Assembly: GCF_030068605.1 (NCBI RefSeq)
Contig: NZ_JASJOU010000025.1
Location: forward strand, 1 to 64,000
Reading direction: 5' to 3'
Length of the DNA stretch: 64,000 nucleotides
From: Xanthocytophaga agilis
Lineage (GTDB): Bacteria > Bacteroidota > Bacteroidia > Cytophagales > 172606-1
Shown: positions 19,624-28,748 of the stretch, piece after piece
How positions within the stretch are numbered: the stretch's first letter is position 1
How the letters are laid out: every line of letters begins with the position of its first letter
Notes under the pieces: generated by a model
What the model was told of the DNA's origin: nothing
The model's database searches: none
The model's input: only the letters and a program-made list of their open reading frames with translations
Program-made: the position numbers and the translations under genes

Positions 19624-19683
19624 GACAAAAGTGAAGACATCTGTAAATAAGCACCTATTATAGAGAACGAAAGAATAGCTTTG
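19624..19683 (+). promoter_or_regulatory. Upstream block and -7 box, RNA unit copy 1
   Basis: GACAAAA-N5-GACA at 19624-19639, followed 30 bases after the GACATCTGTA segment by TAGCTTTG (19676-19683), a Bacteroidota -7 box. The same arrangement recurs at five other places in the window. Confidence 0.6.
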
Positions 19684-19689
19684 TCTCAT

Positions 19690-19756
19690 TCTCTTTACAG
19701 GAGTGTTGTATATAGTTATGTTGAAAAAGTAGCTGTAATCTACAGCTACTTTTTTT
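19690..19756 (+). ncRNA. Predicted small RNA, dispersed family copy 1
   Basis: Predicted transcript from about seven bases after the -7 box to the end of a terminator. The terminator has stem AGTAGCTGTA / TACAGCTACT (19728-19750), extended by A and T runs. It is a variant of the AAAAGTTGCTGTA stem in the other copies and has the shortest body (about 67 nt). No ORF of use lies inside. Length and start are estimates. Confidence 0.5.
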
Positions 19757-20108
19757 ATGAGTGTTGAAATTTAGTTGTAATTCCTGAAGCCTAGTACAAA
19801 GTAACTTTACCTATTAAAAAGGTGTTGATGTTAATGTACAATTCCATGAAGCGTTAGAAAATTTATCACCAGTCTAATTTAAACAACGGCAAGATCAGCA
19901 GCGGGCGGTGAAGAGTGGAAAAAAGCATCAGAAAATTGCCAGACACAAAACCAGTCCTGGAATTTCCCACAATTCACAGCCTTGGTAGTAGTAATTGAAA
20001 AAAATAATTAATTCAAATTTTCTATTTCAAATCTGTTTGAAAACAGGGGACTCGACAATATAGAATATTGAAATCATCGTTGTTTTTTGAAGTCATCAAC
20101 TCTTGATC
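19757..20108. other. Intergenic with possible transposase scrap
   Basis: Near 19885-19980 the plus strand reads a basic peptide (QDQQRAVKSGKKHQKIARHK) without start or domain. It may be a fragment of a mobile-element gene. Nothing else is supportable. Confidence 0.25.
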
Positions 20109-20149
20109 CTTTATTCTGTTATTTTTTAATAAAAAATAACAGAATAAAG
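20109..20149. repeat. 41-bp perfect inverted repeat
   Basis: Two 20-base arms starting CTTTATTCTGTTATT, separated by one base. It could form a cruciform or act as a bidirectional terminator (T- and A-rich core). It lies about 110 bases upstream of the GC-rich island genes. Confidence 0.85.
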
Positions 20150-20192
20150 TCAGTAAGTAAAAAAGAGCAAATAGCTAGTATCTTCATAGTGC

Positions 20193-20200
20193 TAATTTTG
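20193..20200 (+). promoter_or_regulatory. Possible -7 box of the HEYSH gene
   Basis: TAATTTTG fits TAnnTTTG and lies about 60 bases before the preferred ATG. It is host-type although the gene body is GC-rich. Confidence 0.35.
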
Positions 20201-20261
20201 CCGCTATCTATTTGAATAATTGCATTATAAAAGAAGTAATCCCTATTTAACCAATCAACGC

Positions 20262-21139
20262 ATGGAAACCAGTCTGAAACAAAAAGAAGAAAAACTCGAA
20301 AAACAGATAGGACTTCTTCGAGACGAGAAAACGGAAATCAGTACTTCTGAAATCTGCTTTAAGACGACCTATCGCGACCTGACTTTGTTCAGCGTTATGA
20401 CATCAACATTGATCATAATCGCGCACGCAGTCGCTTACATGACGCACGAATATAGCCATAGCTTCACGGCTTGGGCGCTTGGGTGGATGGCGAACCCTCT
20501 TGCGCTTGATTACGGACCCGCCACGCTCAGCAATATTCTCTTCCTCAGAGATGTAAGCGACAACGTCAGCTATGATCAGATATTTGCGGGTGGACAGGCA
20601 TGCAAGCTGCAACCATTGCCCTAGCCGGCATGGTGCTCGGTAACGCTGCTCTTTACTTTGTTTTGTACTCCCTTGCCAAATCGTCTTGGGCGGCTGGGAA
20701 TGCGGCGAGGATGTCGATCGTGTTTTGGCTCTCCCTGATGTGCGCAGGCAACGTCTGGAGCTACGTTCCTATCAGGGCATTGACGACGCACGCCGACATC
20801 GCCCTTGCCGCTCGCGGATTTGGGGTGTCTACCTGGGTGCAGTTCCCCTTTGTGCTGGTTCCGGCGTTGTTCGTCGTCTGGCATTTCTTCCAGCGTATGT
20901 GCGCGCGATCTTTTGTGATTATTGCAGGCGAATCCAGCGCTAAGGTTGCCTTTCTTGTCGCCGTGACGTCCTATTGGTTCTTTGTCTTCTTCGTGGGAGA
21001 TGCGGTAGGAGGTGATTATGGAACTGTGAGTCTAGTGATGGCGATCATCTCCAAATACCTTCTTTTTCCTCTCGCCACCATTTGGCTCTGGCAACGGTAT
21101 GGAGCGCGAGCGAAAAGCGGTCATGCTCCGTACCTATAG
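20262..21139 (+). pseudogene. Frameshifted HEYSH (M50-like) membrane protein
   Basis: One gene split in two frames. The first frame runs to about 20605 and the second from 20600 to 21139. Restoring one base before the ATGCAAGC at about 20600 gives a continuous FAGGQGMQAATIALAG join. The product would be about 290 residues: a polar, charged N-terminus, a helix containing the zinc-type motif HEYSH (HExxH) and about five further membrane helices with WSYVPIRALTTHADI between them. HExxH in a membrane helix suggests an M50-like intramembrane metalloprotease, but the usual NPxxDG partner motif was not seen. The body is clearly richer in GC than its surroundings, which suggests transfer, while the first 40 codons and promoter look host-like. 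Confidence 0.6.
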
Positions 21140-21173
21140 CAGACCTGGGATAGCTCGGCGTTGAGCTTTACTC

Positions 21174-21665
21174 TCAAAAGGACGACCTTCGGATCAGGGC
21201 TGCGAGTGAGGGTGAATGCCAGAGCGGCATTTCACAGAAATCCAGGGTGCGACACGCACCTCGAGCTTCCCGAAGCTTCGTCCTTAACATTCCAATAAAG
21301 GCTTCCGGGGCGTTTTCCAGTCCGTTTATTTCGTCCTCAAGGTATTCGTCCTCAAGATATGTGATTTGGCCACGCGTGCCCCAGCCGTACATGTCACGGC
21401 GGAATTCAGCTTCCCGATGCAGCCAGTCGGTGATGACGACCCCTTCCACCCGCAAGTGCTTGTGCAGCAGGGCTCTCATCAAGGCAAGGGTTTGATCCGG
21501 TCTGGGCGGCGCTTCTGCCAAGTTGTACCACGCGATCAAACTACAGACGGCGATCAAGGCCGCCAGTAACACCCCGCTGACGTTCCCGATATACACCTCC
21601 GCACTCTCTGGAACCGCAGCGGCCAAAGGGGTCGCGAGATCAGGTGTCGGGTGATTTTTTGCCAT
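21174..21665 (-). CDS. Hypothetical single-pass membrane protein, GC-rich
   Basis: 163 residues, intact. A short N-terminal tail, one helix at about 30-50 (GVLLAALIAVCSLIAWYNLA) and a cytoplasmic or periplasmic charged domain of about 110 residues (LMRALLHKHLRVEGVVITDW, MYGWGTRGQITYL). A 15-base tandem duplication gives the repeated EDEYLEDE. The gene is convergent with the HEYSH gene (34-base gap) and shares its GC-rich composition. It begins only 26 bases after the end of the Rhs relic on the same strand, the place where an immunity gene usually sits. The family is not recognised, and the composition argues that it arrived with the HEYSH gene. Confidence 0.55.
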   Translation of the reverse strand: MAKNHPTPDLATPLAAAVPESAEVYIGNVSGVLLAALIAVCSLIAWYNLAEAPPRPDQTLALMRALLHKHLRVEGVVITDWLHREAEFRRDMYGWGTRGQITYLEDEYLEDEINGLENAPEAFIGMLRTKLREARGACRTLDFCEMPLWHSPSLAALIRRSSF

Positions 21666-21691
21666 TGCACTCAGTTGATTAATTGCACTAT

Positions 21692-22352
21692 TTAGCCTTG
21701 TCTGACGTTTTTGGTTTCTTCTAGCTTTATGTCTATTGGACCATCATCTGCCTCTTCACCTTCTTTACCATCTCGATCAATTATGTTTAATGGATTGTTA
21801 AATGCGTAATTATAGGGTGAGTATCCAGGATACTTTTCACTCAACGGGTCAATTACATGCCAACGGCCAAGTTGTGCATCTTATATACTAGCTCCATAAT
21901 CACTCCAATTCAGCCCAAACTCTTCCTGCTTTTCTTTCCCATTATATTGAAACTTGTGATTTGCATTTCCCTGTGTCTCAATGCCAGCCAGATTCAATCC
22001 CCACGGATCATAATGATTCTCCTAGACTATCAGATCTCTACTATCGCTAATCTTGATATCATCAAACTAGGCAGATTTTGCACTCTCATTAGCCACCAGA
22101 ATCTGCACATATCCATCCTGCTCTGCTACATAGGATAAGTGTAACTCTTTCCAACCTTCTTCTGCTGCCTCTGTAACTTGGCGAATCTTACTAGCTATCA
22201 AATTATAATCCTTATTGTAGATTAGTATCTTCAGATAAGGCAAATCTATTCTTTTGCAAGAAGAATCATAGGCAACCAATTCGATGTCTTCTCTTTTGTC
22301 TCTACCAAATTTATCTCTACTAAAGTTGTCTTTACTAACTTTGTCTTTACTT
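21692..22352 (-). pseudogene. Rhs/YD-repeat core C-terminal relic
   Basis: One minus-strand frame carries the end of an Rhs-type polymorphic toxin. A conserved beta segment (LPYLKILIYNKDYNLI, EGWKELHLSYVAEQDGY) is followed by the Rhs core hallmarks [45 protein letters not shown] and [17 protein letters not shown]. The tail after DGK is only about 20 residues. Stops replace conserved residues: TAG for Trp at 22067, TAG before NHYDPWG, and TAA for Tyr in the ASIYDAQ region. All are in one register, so decay is by point mutation. No start or N-terminal repeats remain. A period-15 repeat marks the 5' edge. Confidence 0.8.
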
Positions 22353-22354
22353 AA
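22295..22354. repeat. Period-15 tandem repeat, four imperfect units
   Basis: Four 15-base units resembling TTGTCTTTACTAACT sit at the 5' edge of the Rhs relic. On the minus strand they encode a repeated S/K/R-D-K/N pattern in frame with the Rhs sequence. Confidence 0.8.
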
Positions 22355-23104
22355 AATGGAAATGTATTATCGATAAATTAGGTTGGTAAAGACAACTCTT
22401 CAGTATGGATTCTAATTCGTAACAGATAAAGAAATTATCATTGTTTATCAATTTTATAATGCCTTTGCTCAAAAACAAGAGAACAAGTTTAAATTCAACC
22501 TATATTCTATAATTTGGGTCAAAGTGGTTTCTATATCTTTCCGGTTATAAAACAGTTTGCAGTTGTTTGAATCGGATTATGTTTCTTAGTTTAATAGCTT
22601 GTCGATTCAAGCCTTTAGATGATATTTTCTCTACTATTCATATGGGGTTGTTGGATGCTGTATTTCATTATCATTTGCTACGACAAACGAAAAACAAAAG
22701 TTACTCTTTACTAAAAGGGTAAGGTAATTTGTTTTACCTAAGGCAAAAAATTATGAGAATTAAACTCCAACTGGTAGCAAAGTGTATGAGCCTTCAGTTG
22801 AAAACACACGGAGAAGTACTATTTAATCGCTCTCAGGCCAGTTTTATTCGCTGTCCAAGACCGAATTATCATGACAGACAAAGCCAATAGTAATCAAAAG
22901 TTAAACCAGCAAATTATAGATCGAGTATTATTCTCAAATTATTAATGCATTAAAAAGAATCAAAAAATTTTATCTAATGACACAATCACAAACCAATAGT
23001 ACCAAATCCTCAAAATACAATTTACCAAATATTATTACTCATTAAAATTAACGGTATTTCTGATCCGTATTCTATTCAACAATTTACCATAAAACCAACT
23101 TCTT
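22355..23104. other. Intergenic, no gene seen
   Basis: AT-rich sequence with short broken frames near 22560-22720 that might be an old mobile-element scrap. No domain or start is supported. Confidence 0.3.
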
Positions 23105-23557
23105 ATGAGTAAAAAAGAGCAAGAGAAGAAAAAGGCTGTCAATAAAAGCTCCCTTAAAAAGCAACTTCTGTCTCAACTAACTACCCAGATCCTACAAGTA
23201 TTGAATACAAACAGCCAAACTGATGATTCAGGTAAGATTAGACTTAAAGACTTAAAGCTTAAAAAAGTTATTAAAAAAGCGGGTAAAGCGGCCCGTAAGC
23301 AATTCCTAAAATTGGCAAGGAAAGTGGAAGTGAAAAAAGTAGATACCCCAAAAGTGGTTATCAAAAAGAAAACCGATCTGAACACAACAAACAACCCAAC
23401 AGTACCTGTAGAAAAAGACAACTCAGCAGAAGCTGAAAAAACAAGCAAACCAGTACCTGTTCAGGCAAATACAAAGAGCAAAAAAAGTGTAAAGAACAAA
23501 CAAGCATCAAAAGTAGCTAAGTTCGCTGTTACTTCACAGCAAACTGCGAAGTCTTAA
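23105..23557 (+). CDS. Lysine-rich basic protein, histone-like composition
   Basis: 150 residues, strongly basic. Residues 1-100 contain many KK pairs (KEQEKKKAVNKSSLKKQLL, LKLKKVIKKAGKAARKQFLK). A Pro/Lys/Ala/Thr-rich tail follows (SKPVPVQANTKSKKSVKNKQ). No signal peptide or membrane segment. The composition resembles H1-like nucleoid proteins, but the short-helix N-terminal part could be a folded domain, so DNA or RNA binding is only a suggestion. It has no close neighbours on the strand and sits in a gene-poor stretch. Confidence 0.6.
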   Translation: MSKKEQEKKKAVNKSSLKKQLLSQLTTQILQVLNTNSQTDDSGKIRLKDLKLKKVIKKAGKAARKQFLKLARKVEVKKVDTPKVVIKKKTDLNTTNNPTVPVEKDNSAEAEKTSKPVPVQANTKSKKSVKNKQASKVAKFAVTSQQTAKS

Positions 23558-23985
23558 ATCCCAAAAAGACTTTTCTCAAAAGATGTTTCTATAATCTGTC
23601 TGTTCAGCTACCAGTGATGTATACCATTCCCTCTAATCAAAGCCAATCCATGGCATGATTAGCTTTGGTATTCCAATATCCTTCAACTTTCATACAACGC
23701 TTAGAGCAAAACGATAGCTAAAAACACATAAATTATGGTCATCTATTATAACAAAATTTATAAACTAACTTTTTAATTATGAACGCTACAACAAGCAGAT
23801 TATAAAAGTTTCTCAATGGTAAATACCTATTTTATCAGTCATCATTTTTGCCAACACATGTTTCTTAAGTCTTATAGAACTGTTGATCATATGGAAAATG
23901 ATCTTCCGGAAAAAATTGTCTTCATTACTCAGTCCTCATTACTCATTCTGGCTGCGAGGTAATCAGTTAAAGTCTATAGGGATAC
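23558..23985. other. Intergenic, no gene seen
   Basis: AT-rich spacer between the lysine-rich gene and RNA unit copy 2. Confidence 0.3.
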
Positions 23986-24045
23986 GACAAAAAAGCAGAC
24001 ATTTAGCCACCAGCTTTTAGGAAAAAAAACCAAAGGCTACATTTG
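23986..24045 (+). promoter_or_regulatory. Upstream block and -7 box, RNA unit copy 2
   Basis: GACAAAA-N5-GACA at 23986-24001, then TACATTTG at 24038-24045, with the same 30-base spacing as other copies. Confidence 0.55.
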
Positions 24046-24051
24046 TAATGT

Positions 24052-24241
24052 AGAAGTTGGAAGATTGACTATCTCCAAACATGGTTTATGCACAAACAAA
24101 TTTCAGACAACCCAATGTATCTTTCGTAAGGTATAGGGTTGAAGCAGAAAATGTAAACCTGTGTGAGATGATTTTTTGTAAGTGTTGGATTTAGTATAAT
24201 AAGTCAGAAAGGATACGGCATAATGCTGTATCCTTTCTTTA
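24052..24241 (+). ncRNA. Predicted small RNA, dispersed family copy 2 (divergent)
   Basis: The first hairpin of the family is not recognisable here. The downstream hairpin is strong: GAAAGGATACGGCA / TGCTGTATCCTTTC (24207-24237) followed by TTT. It matches the second hairpin of copies 3, 5 and 6. The transcript would be about 190 nt. Lower confidence because the body is longer and unlike the others. Confidence 0.35.
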
Positions 24242-24769
24242 AGAACCAAATTCGAGTATTGACAGGGACACAAGCTGAATAATGCCTGTTACAAAAGTAT
24301 ACAGCACATAAGATCTGCCATTTTATTCTTACCAGATAATCATCCTTATCAGATTAATCTTCAATTAAAGAATGGTATATAAAGATTGCCATCGGATGGA
24401 AGCCCAATACGTTAATCGAAACTATCTTCAAACAATATTTACAAAGGTGGATTTGCAAAGATAGATTTACTCTCTGAGTTAGTAAAAAATTACCCCAACT
24501 ATCCCTTGCTGGAGAATTGGGGTAAAGCTGATGCTTAATTTTATTCACACTATTGCTCTATATCGATAGATATTTTTTGTTTATAAAAGGTCAAATTTTA
24601 TAAACAATCCTACAAAGGCGGGATGATCCTTTGCTAAAGGATTATATTTACTAAAGAAACATATTGCCCGGTATAATAGTTGGTATTCACTTACCAAAGA
24701 GAGGTATTCAAACTTAATCCTTATCCAACTTGATACTTATCCATTGTACTAACACAATTATAGTAAAGT
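24242..24769. other. Intergenic, no gene seen
   Basis: AT-rich sequence. A 64-codon minus-strand ORF (24354-24548) shows no domain. Confidence 0.3.
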
Positions 24770-25233
24770 TTAATAGTAATAATCAACCACGTATTCCATT
24801 TCAATTCTTTTGTAGAAACCCTTTTTGAGAAAAGAGAACCTGACCATCCCCGCCTCCGGATCAAAAATAACCCTGGAAATAGCCTGAATGTAAAACTTTT
24901 CCTGCCCAATAGGTGTATAGGCAAGCTTGACCTGATAAGATACTTGCTTAATTGGAATGCTTAACAACCTACTTATCAAGGATGGTATAGAAGTCTTATT
25001 TAAAGGAAAGAATATTGCCTTTTCTCAGGAATGAGACCGGTTTTATGGATATAAAATATAGATTGCCTTTCTTTATAGCTTGTAAAAGTAAATACGTTCC
25101 GACTATTTATCTGGTAATGATTTACTGAATAATTTACTGAATAAGTTTGTCCATTGAGGTGTTGTGCTTTTAAGCTGTTCCCATAACAGTACAAACAAGC
25201 AAGCAAAATAATTAATCGTACTGGAAGAAACAT
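24770..25233 (-). pseudogene. Frameshifted small secreted protein
   Basis: The 5' part (25233 to about 25000) encodes a signal peptide (LPVRLIILLACLYCYGNSLKAQ) and a beta-type stretch. A second frame (to 24770) continues with a beta-rich tail (YQVKLAYTPIGQEKFYIQA, ISRVIFDPEAGMVRF, MEYVVDYYY). A single frameshift near 25020 would join them into a protein of about 155 residues. The YSVNYSVN repeat comes from a short tandem duplication. The family is not recognised. Two separate genes are possible but the second has no convincing start. Confidence 0.45.
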
Positions 25234-25540
25234 TTCTCTGATATTTTCTACTAGTTATTTACATGCTTACACCTCGGTAGATTTCATTGGGTTTACCATT
25301 AACCAGTATTCCATTACGACCAGTATTCCATTCAATCCAGTACTAAAGGCTTGTCGGGCTTATAGTCCTGTAAACGTTTTAATCCCAAAAGGGATAAAAG
25401 AGTGAATAGACTTGATCAATGTGAATAGACTTGATGTCAGCCGTTTTAATCTTTACATCAGCTACAAGGATTCTATAGTGTAACCCTTACAGGTTATACT
25501 TCCAATAAGTATCCTCATAGAAGTATCTTCATAGAAAATC
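25234..25540. other. Spacer with several short tandem duplications
   Basis: Contains CCAGTATTCCATT twice (25302-25333) and GTGAATAGACTTGAT twice (about 25402-25435). It lies downstream of cheW and holds no gene. Confidence 0.5.
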
Positions 25541-26101
25541 TTACAGGTGAGAAAGCAATGAATCCAGATCCGAAACAGTGATTAGTTGAGTTGGAGAAAA
25601 AACTTTATCTGTATCCAGCAGTAAAATAAGCTCTTTTCCAACTTGACAAGTTTCTTTGATTGGAGTGGCATTCAAGTCAATTCCCAGATCTGGTAATGGT
25701 TTGATCTGATCTTCGGATAAGTCAAATACCTCTACTACAGAATCAACAAGTACACCTATAGTATAATTTTGTTTAATTTTGCTATTGGCTTCCAGATAAT
25801 GAACCGTTACAACAATAAGACAATTATTCTCTAAGCTATCGAAATCAGACTTCTTTATAGCAGGTTCATGTATAGCAGGTTTACCCATGACAGGGATTGC
25901 CAACTTTACATGCAAGTCAATTACAGGTAAGGTAGCCCCATCCAGATGAATGATCCCTCGAATACAAGCAGGTGTGTGTGGAGTATAGGTAACTTTACCA
26001 ATTTGAACAATTTTGTTAACTCTCAACACGTTAATAGCAAACATCTCTTCTCCCAATTTGAAAGACAAGTACGAAGAACTTGATGTAAATTCTGTTTTCA
26101 T
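25541..26101 (-). CDS. cheW-like: CheW-like coupling protein (first)
   Basis: 186 residues, essentially one CheW domain: YLSFKLGEEMFAINVLRVNK, TYTPHTPACIRGIIHLDGAT, LPVIDLHVKL, then IVVTVHYLEANS, YTIGVLVDSVVEVFDLSEDQ and a final ELILLLDTDKVF strand. CheW couples chemoreceptors to the kinase CheA at the cytoplasmic membrane. About 20 residues are inserted after the second subdomain compared with a minimal CheW. It follows a receiver gene and an MCP on the same strand and is probably transcribed with them. A paralogue lies at 33226-33723. No CheA gene is in the window. Confidence 0.92.
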   Translation of the reverse strand: MKTEFTSSSSYLSFKLGEEMFAINVLRVNKIVQIGKVTYTPHTPACIRGIIHLDGATLPVIDLHVKLAIPVMGKPAIHEPAIKKSDFDSLENNCLIVVTVHYLEANSKIKQNYTIGVLVDSVVEVFDLSEDQIKPLPDLGIDLNATPIKETCQVGKELILLLDTDKVFSPTQLITVSDLDSLLSHL

Positions 26102-26201
26102 AGATTAAATTGTTTTTTCACACGTGAACTTGTTAAAGAAGTAACAAACAGATATAATAAACAGGTATGTATATCTTTTATCGCTTTGTTATCGGCCAAG
26201 T

Positions 26202-26564
26202 TCAGCATCTGACAATTTTTTTTACACTGGCAAGTAAGGTTTCAACCTGAAAAGGCTTTTGGATAAATACCGTAACTCCTGCCTCGATGGCAGGCCGGTC
26301 TTGATTCGACTTGGTTGAGAGCATAATTACCGGTATATATCTGTAGATGGCGTGTGCTCGGATGGCTTTAACCAGTTCGATTCCATCCATATTAGGCATA
26401 TTCAGATCAGTAATAATTAAATCAAAGCATCGCCCATCCAAATACGTTTGCGCATCTACTCCGTCTTCAGCACTCATAACCAGACATCCTGCTTTTGTGA
26501 GTAGTTTGTCAAGTAAGTTGCGTGAGATTTCAAAATCATCTACTATCAGTATGTTCTTTTTCAT
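26202..26564 (-). CDS. cheY-like: Stand-alone receiver (CheY-like)
   Basis: 120 residues, a single receiver domain. Acidic pair D9/D10, phospho-acceptor D53 (LIITDLNMPNMDG), T/S at STKS and conserved K103 in FIQKPFQ. No output domain, so it should act by protein contact as CheY does, or as a phosphate sink. It lies between the MCP and CheW genes. A close, broken copy sits at 59450-59777 and a more distant intact relative at 59070-59432. Confidence 0.93.
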   Translation of the reverse strand: MKKNILIVDDFEISRNLLDKLLTKAGCLVMSAEDGVDAQTYLDGRCFDLIITDLNMPNMDGIELVKAIRAHAIYRYIPVIMLSTKSNQDRPAIEAGVTVFIQKPFQVETLLASVKKIVRC

Positions 26565-26902
26565 TTTAAGAAAGGTGGTTTACTTGTTTATCAGTTTTTT
26601 TTATTGTAAAAAGCATTCGGTTTCGTCTATAGCCCTCATAACCTTATTTGGCTATCTTATACTGTTACTTTATATCGTTCTGCTTGTAAGAGATAACGTA
26701 TCCACACGTGCCTAACCATTGTATTTTCAACTAATTTACTTTTAAGTATAATTAATACATAAATTTACATAGGCAAGTATTTATCCCTAAATCAGAACAG
26801 ATAAAAGAGTATGCAGCTTGATTTGTGTGTTCTGTCTTAGGTTCTTGCCCTAACTGGTACTAGTATTTTCACTAATACGTACTTATTTTTCACTAATACC
26901 TA
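26565..26902. other. Spacer with TTTTCACTAATAC duplication
   Basis: 338 bases between the MCP and receiver genes. It contains repeated TTTTCACTAATAC-type units near 26867-26911 at the MCP stop. A receiver promoter could lie here. No gene is visible. Confidence 0.4.
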
Positions 26903-28675
26903 CTAGTATTTACAATAGTCTTTGTCAAGAGAATCTTCTTTGAGCGAAAGTTTGACACCTTGTCTGCTAGATTTTGGGGCAACGACAGAGAGCCCAACAG
27001 AGTTACTACTAGTAGCTATACTGTTTTTTGTGAGTTTTTTTTCAGGTTGGGAAAAAGTATGTTCAATTCTAAAAAACATCATGGCTTGTTTGAGTTGCTG
27101 AGCCTGTAAGGAAAGTTCTTCTGCGCTACTGGCCATCTGTTCGGATGAAGCTGCATTCTGTTGTATTACCTGATTGAGTTGTTCGATCGCCTGACTAATC
27201 TGTCCTGTTGCCGAACTCTGCTCCTGACTGGATGCCGATATTTCCTGCACCAGCAAAGAGGTTTTTTGAATACTGGGTACAAGTAGTTCCAATATCTTTC
27301 CTGACTTTTCAGCTGTGGTTACACTTGAACGCGAAATTGCATCAATCTCAGTGGCTGCAAGTTGACTGCGCTCAGCCAGTTTGCGGACTTCGGCTGCAAC
27401 AACGGCAAATCCCTTTCCATGTTCACCCGCTCGTGCAGCTTCCACCGCCGCATTCAAGGCCAGCAGGTTGGTTTGACGGGCTATATCCCCTACAATACCA
27501 ATCTTTGATGCAATATTTTTCATCGAGAAAACCGTATTATTTACAGATTGATTGCCTTCCTCTATTTGGTTGACAGCTGTTAAGGCAATCTTTTTTGTCT
27601 GCTGCGCATTATCTGTATTCTGATCGATATTCGAACACATTTGTTCGATAGAAGTGGATACTTCTTCAATGGAAGCAGCCTGTTCGCTTGCACCCTGGGA
27701 TACTTGTTGAGCAGCTATGCTCATCTGTAAGCTGGCAGCTGCAATTGTATCTGCACCCTGCACGATACTTGCCATCATTTCCTGCAGGCGGATAACCATT
27801 TCACCCAGCGCTGTGTCAAGCTCACCTTCTATTGTATGATTGTGCGTTATGGTCAAATCTCCAGCCGAAACCCGTTTGGCCAGATCTACACTATTTTTCA
27901 GTTTTGCAATCATATATTTTATCTGATCCAGTAAAGTGCCTATTTCATCATCACTATAATCTTCTACTGTTATGGAGAAATTACCGGATGCCAAATGCGT
28001 AATGGCAACATATGCCTGTGTAAGAGATCTTTGCAATGAGGATATAATCCAGTAAATAATACCACAAGCTACTACTACACTGATTCCAATCATAACAAGC
28101 ATATCTCTTTGGCCTTGTGTATATAGAGCTGCCGTTTCCTGGCTGGCATTAACCAATGCAGCTTCATTACGGTTCACTATTTTGTTCATAATGTCTGTAG
28201 CCTGATCGGAAACACGCCTGGTGACGGTTGAAGATAACTTATAGGCTGCCTGATTGCTTGAATCTGTATTCACAATATAAGCCAGATGTTTCACTCTGGA
28301 ATAAAGCCGGATATAGTCTTTCCATACAAGCTGGAACTGCTCAAGCAATTCTTTATCTTGCGGACTGGACAGATTCTGCAATTCTTCAATCCGTTTATTC
28401 ATTTGAGGTGTTCGGGTATCTATGTCCTCAAGACACTCTTCCATTTGTTCCTGGTCCCTGTTAATGATCAAATCCTTTTCCCGCTTGGTAATAAACTGTA
28501 TATCTTCAGCAACCTTGGCAGAAAGGCTGATTAATCTGGCATTGACATGAACAATGTTGTCAACACGGGTATTAAGTGTGTTCAGGTTGCTGTTACCAAG
28601 AAAGAAAATGATAGCTGACAGAAAAAGAAGAAATGTAAAAGCAAGTATGAGTTTAATTTTAATTGTAAAGCGCAT
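26903..28675 (-). CDS. Methyl-accepting chemotaxis protein
   Basis: 590 residues. Membrane helices at about 7-27 and 193-213 bracket a four-helix-bundle periplasmic sensor (4HB_MCP). HAMP follows (about 214-267), plus a second HAMP-like stretch ([20 protein letters not shown]). The signalling domain (about 300-545) has the hairpin tip [20 protein letters not shown] and [15 protein letters not shown]. The C-terminal tail of about 45 residues is basic and has no CheR pentapeptide that I could see. It should signal through a CheW/CheA complex and is grouped with a receiver and CheW. A 13-bp dyad lies 37 bases upstream of its start. Confidence 0.95.
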   Translation of the reverse strand: MRFTIKIKLILAFTFLLFLSAIIFFLGNSNLNTLNTRVDNIVHVNARLISLSAKVAEDIQFITKREKDLIINRDQEQMEECLEDIDTRTPQMNKRIEELQNLSSPQDKELLEQFQLVWKDYIRLYSRVKHLAYIVNTDSSNQAAYKLSSTVTRRVSDQATDIMNKIVNRNEAALVNASQETAALYTQGQRDMLVMIGISVVVACGIIYWIISSLQRSLTQAYVAITHLASGNFSITVEDYSDDEIGTLLDQIKYMIAKLKNSVDLAKRVSAGDLTITHNHTIEGELDTALGEMVIRLQEMMASIVQGADTIAAASLQMSIAAQQVSQGASEQAASIEEVSTSIEQMCSNIDQNTDNAQQTKKIALTAVNQIEEGNQSVNNTVFSMKNIASKIGIVGDIARQTNLLALNAAVEAARAGEHGKGFAVVAAEVRKLAERSQLAATEIDAISRSSVTTAEKSGKILELLVPSIQKTSLLVQEISASSQEQSSATGQISQAIEQLNQVIQQNAASSEQMASSAEELSLQAQQLKQAMMFFRIEHTFSQPEKKLTKNSIATSSNSVGLSVVAPKSSRQGVKLSLKEDSLDKDYCKY

Positions 28676-28712
28676 GGGCTAAGTTATATAGGGTGAACAA
28701 TCAGACTTGTAA

Positions 28713-28748
28713 TTGAGTAATCAATCAAGCAATCAATTGATTACTCAA
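28713..28748. promoter_or_regulatory. 13-bp perfect dyad upstream of mcp
   Basis: Arms TTGAGTAATCAAT / ATTGATTACTCAA with a 10-base spacer. It is 37 bases before the MCP start, just after a TACATTTTTG box on the minus strand. It could be an operator overlapping the transcription start or a 5' leader hairpin. It has no U-run towards the gene. Confidence 0.6.

Noticed and set aside
20686-21569. Several ORFs of 67-87 codons in other frames of the GC-rich island
   Set aside because: They are shadows caused by high GC and few stop codons over the two better-supported genes.
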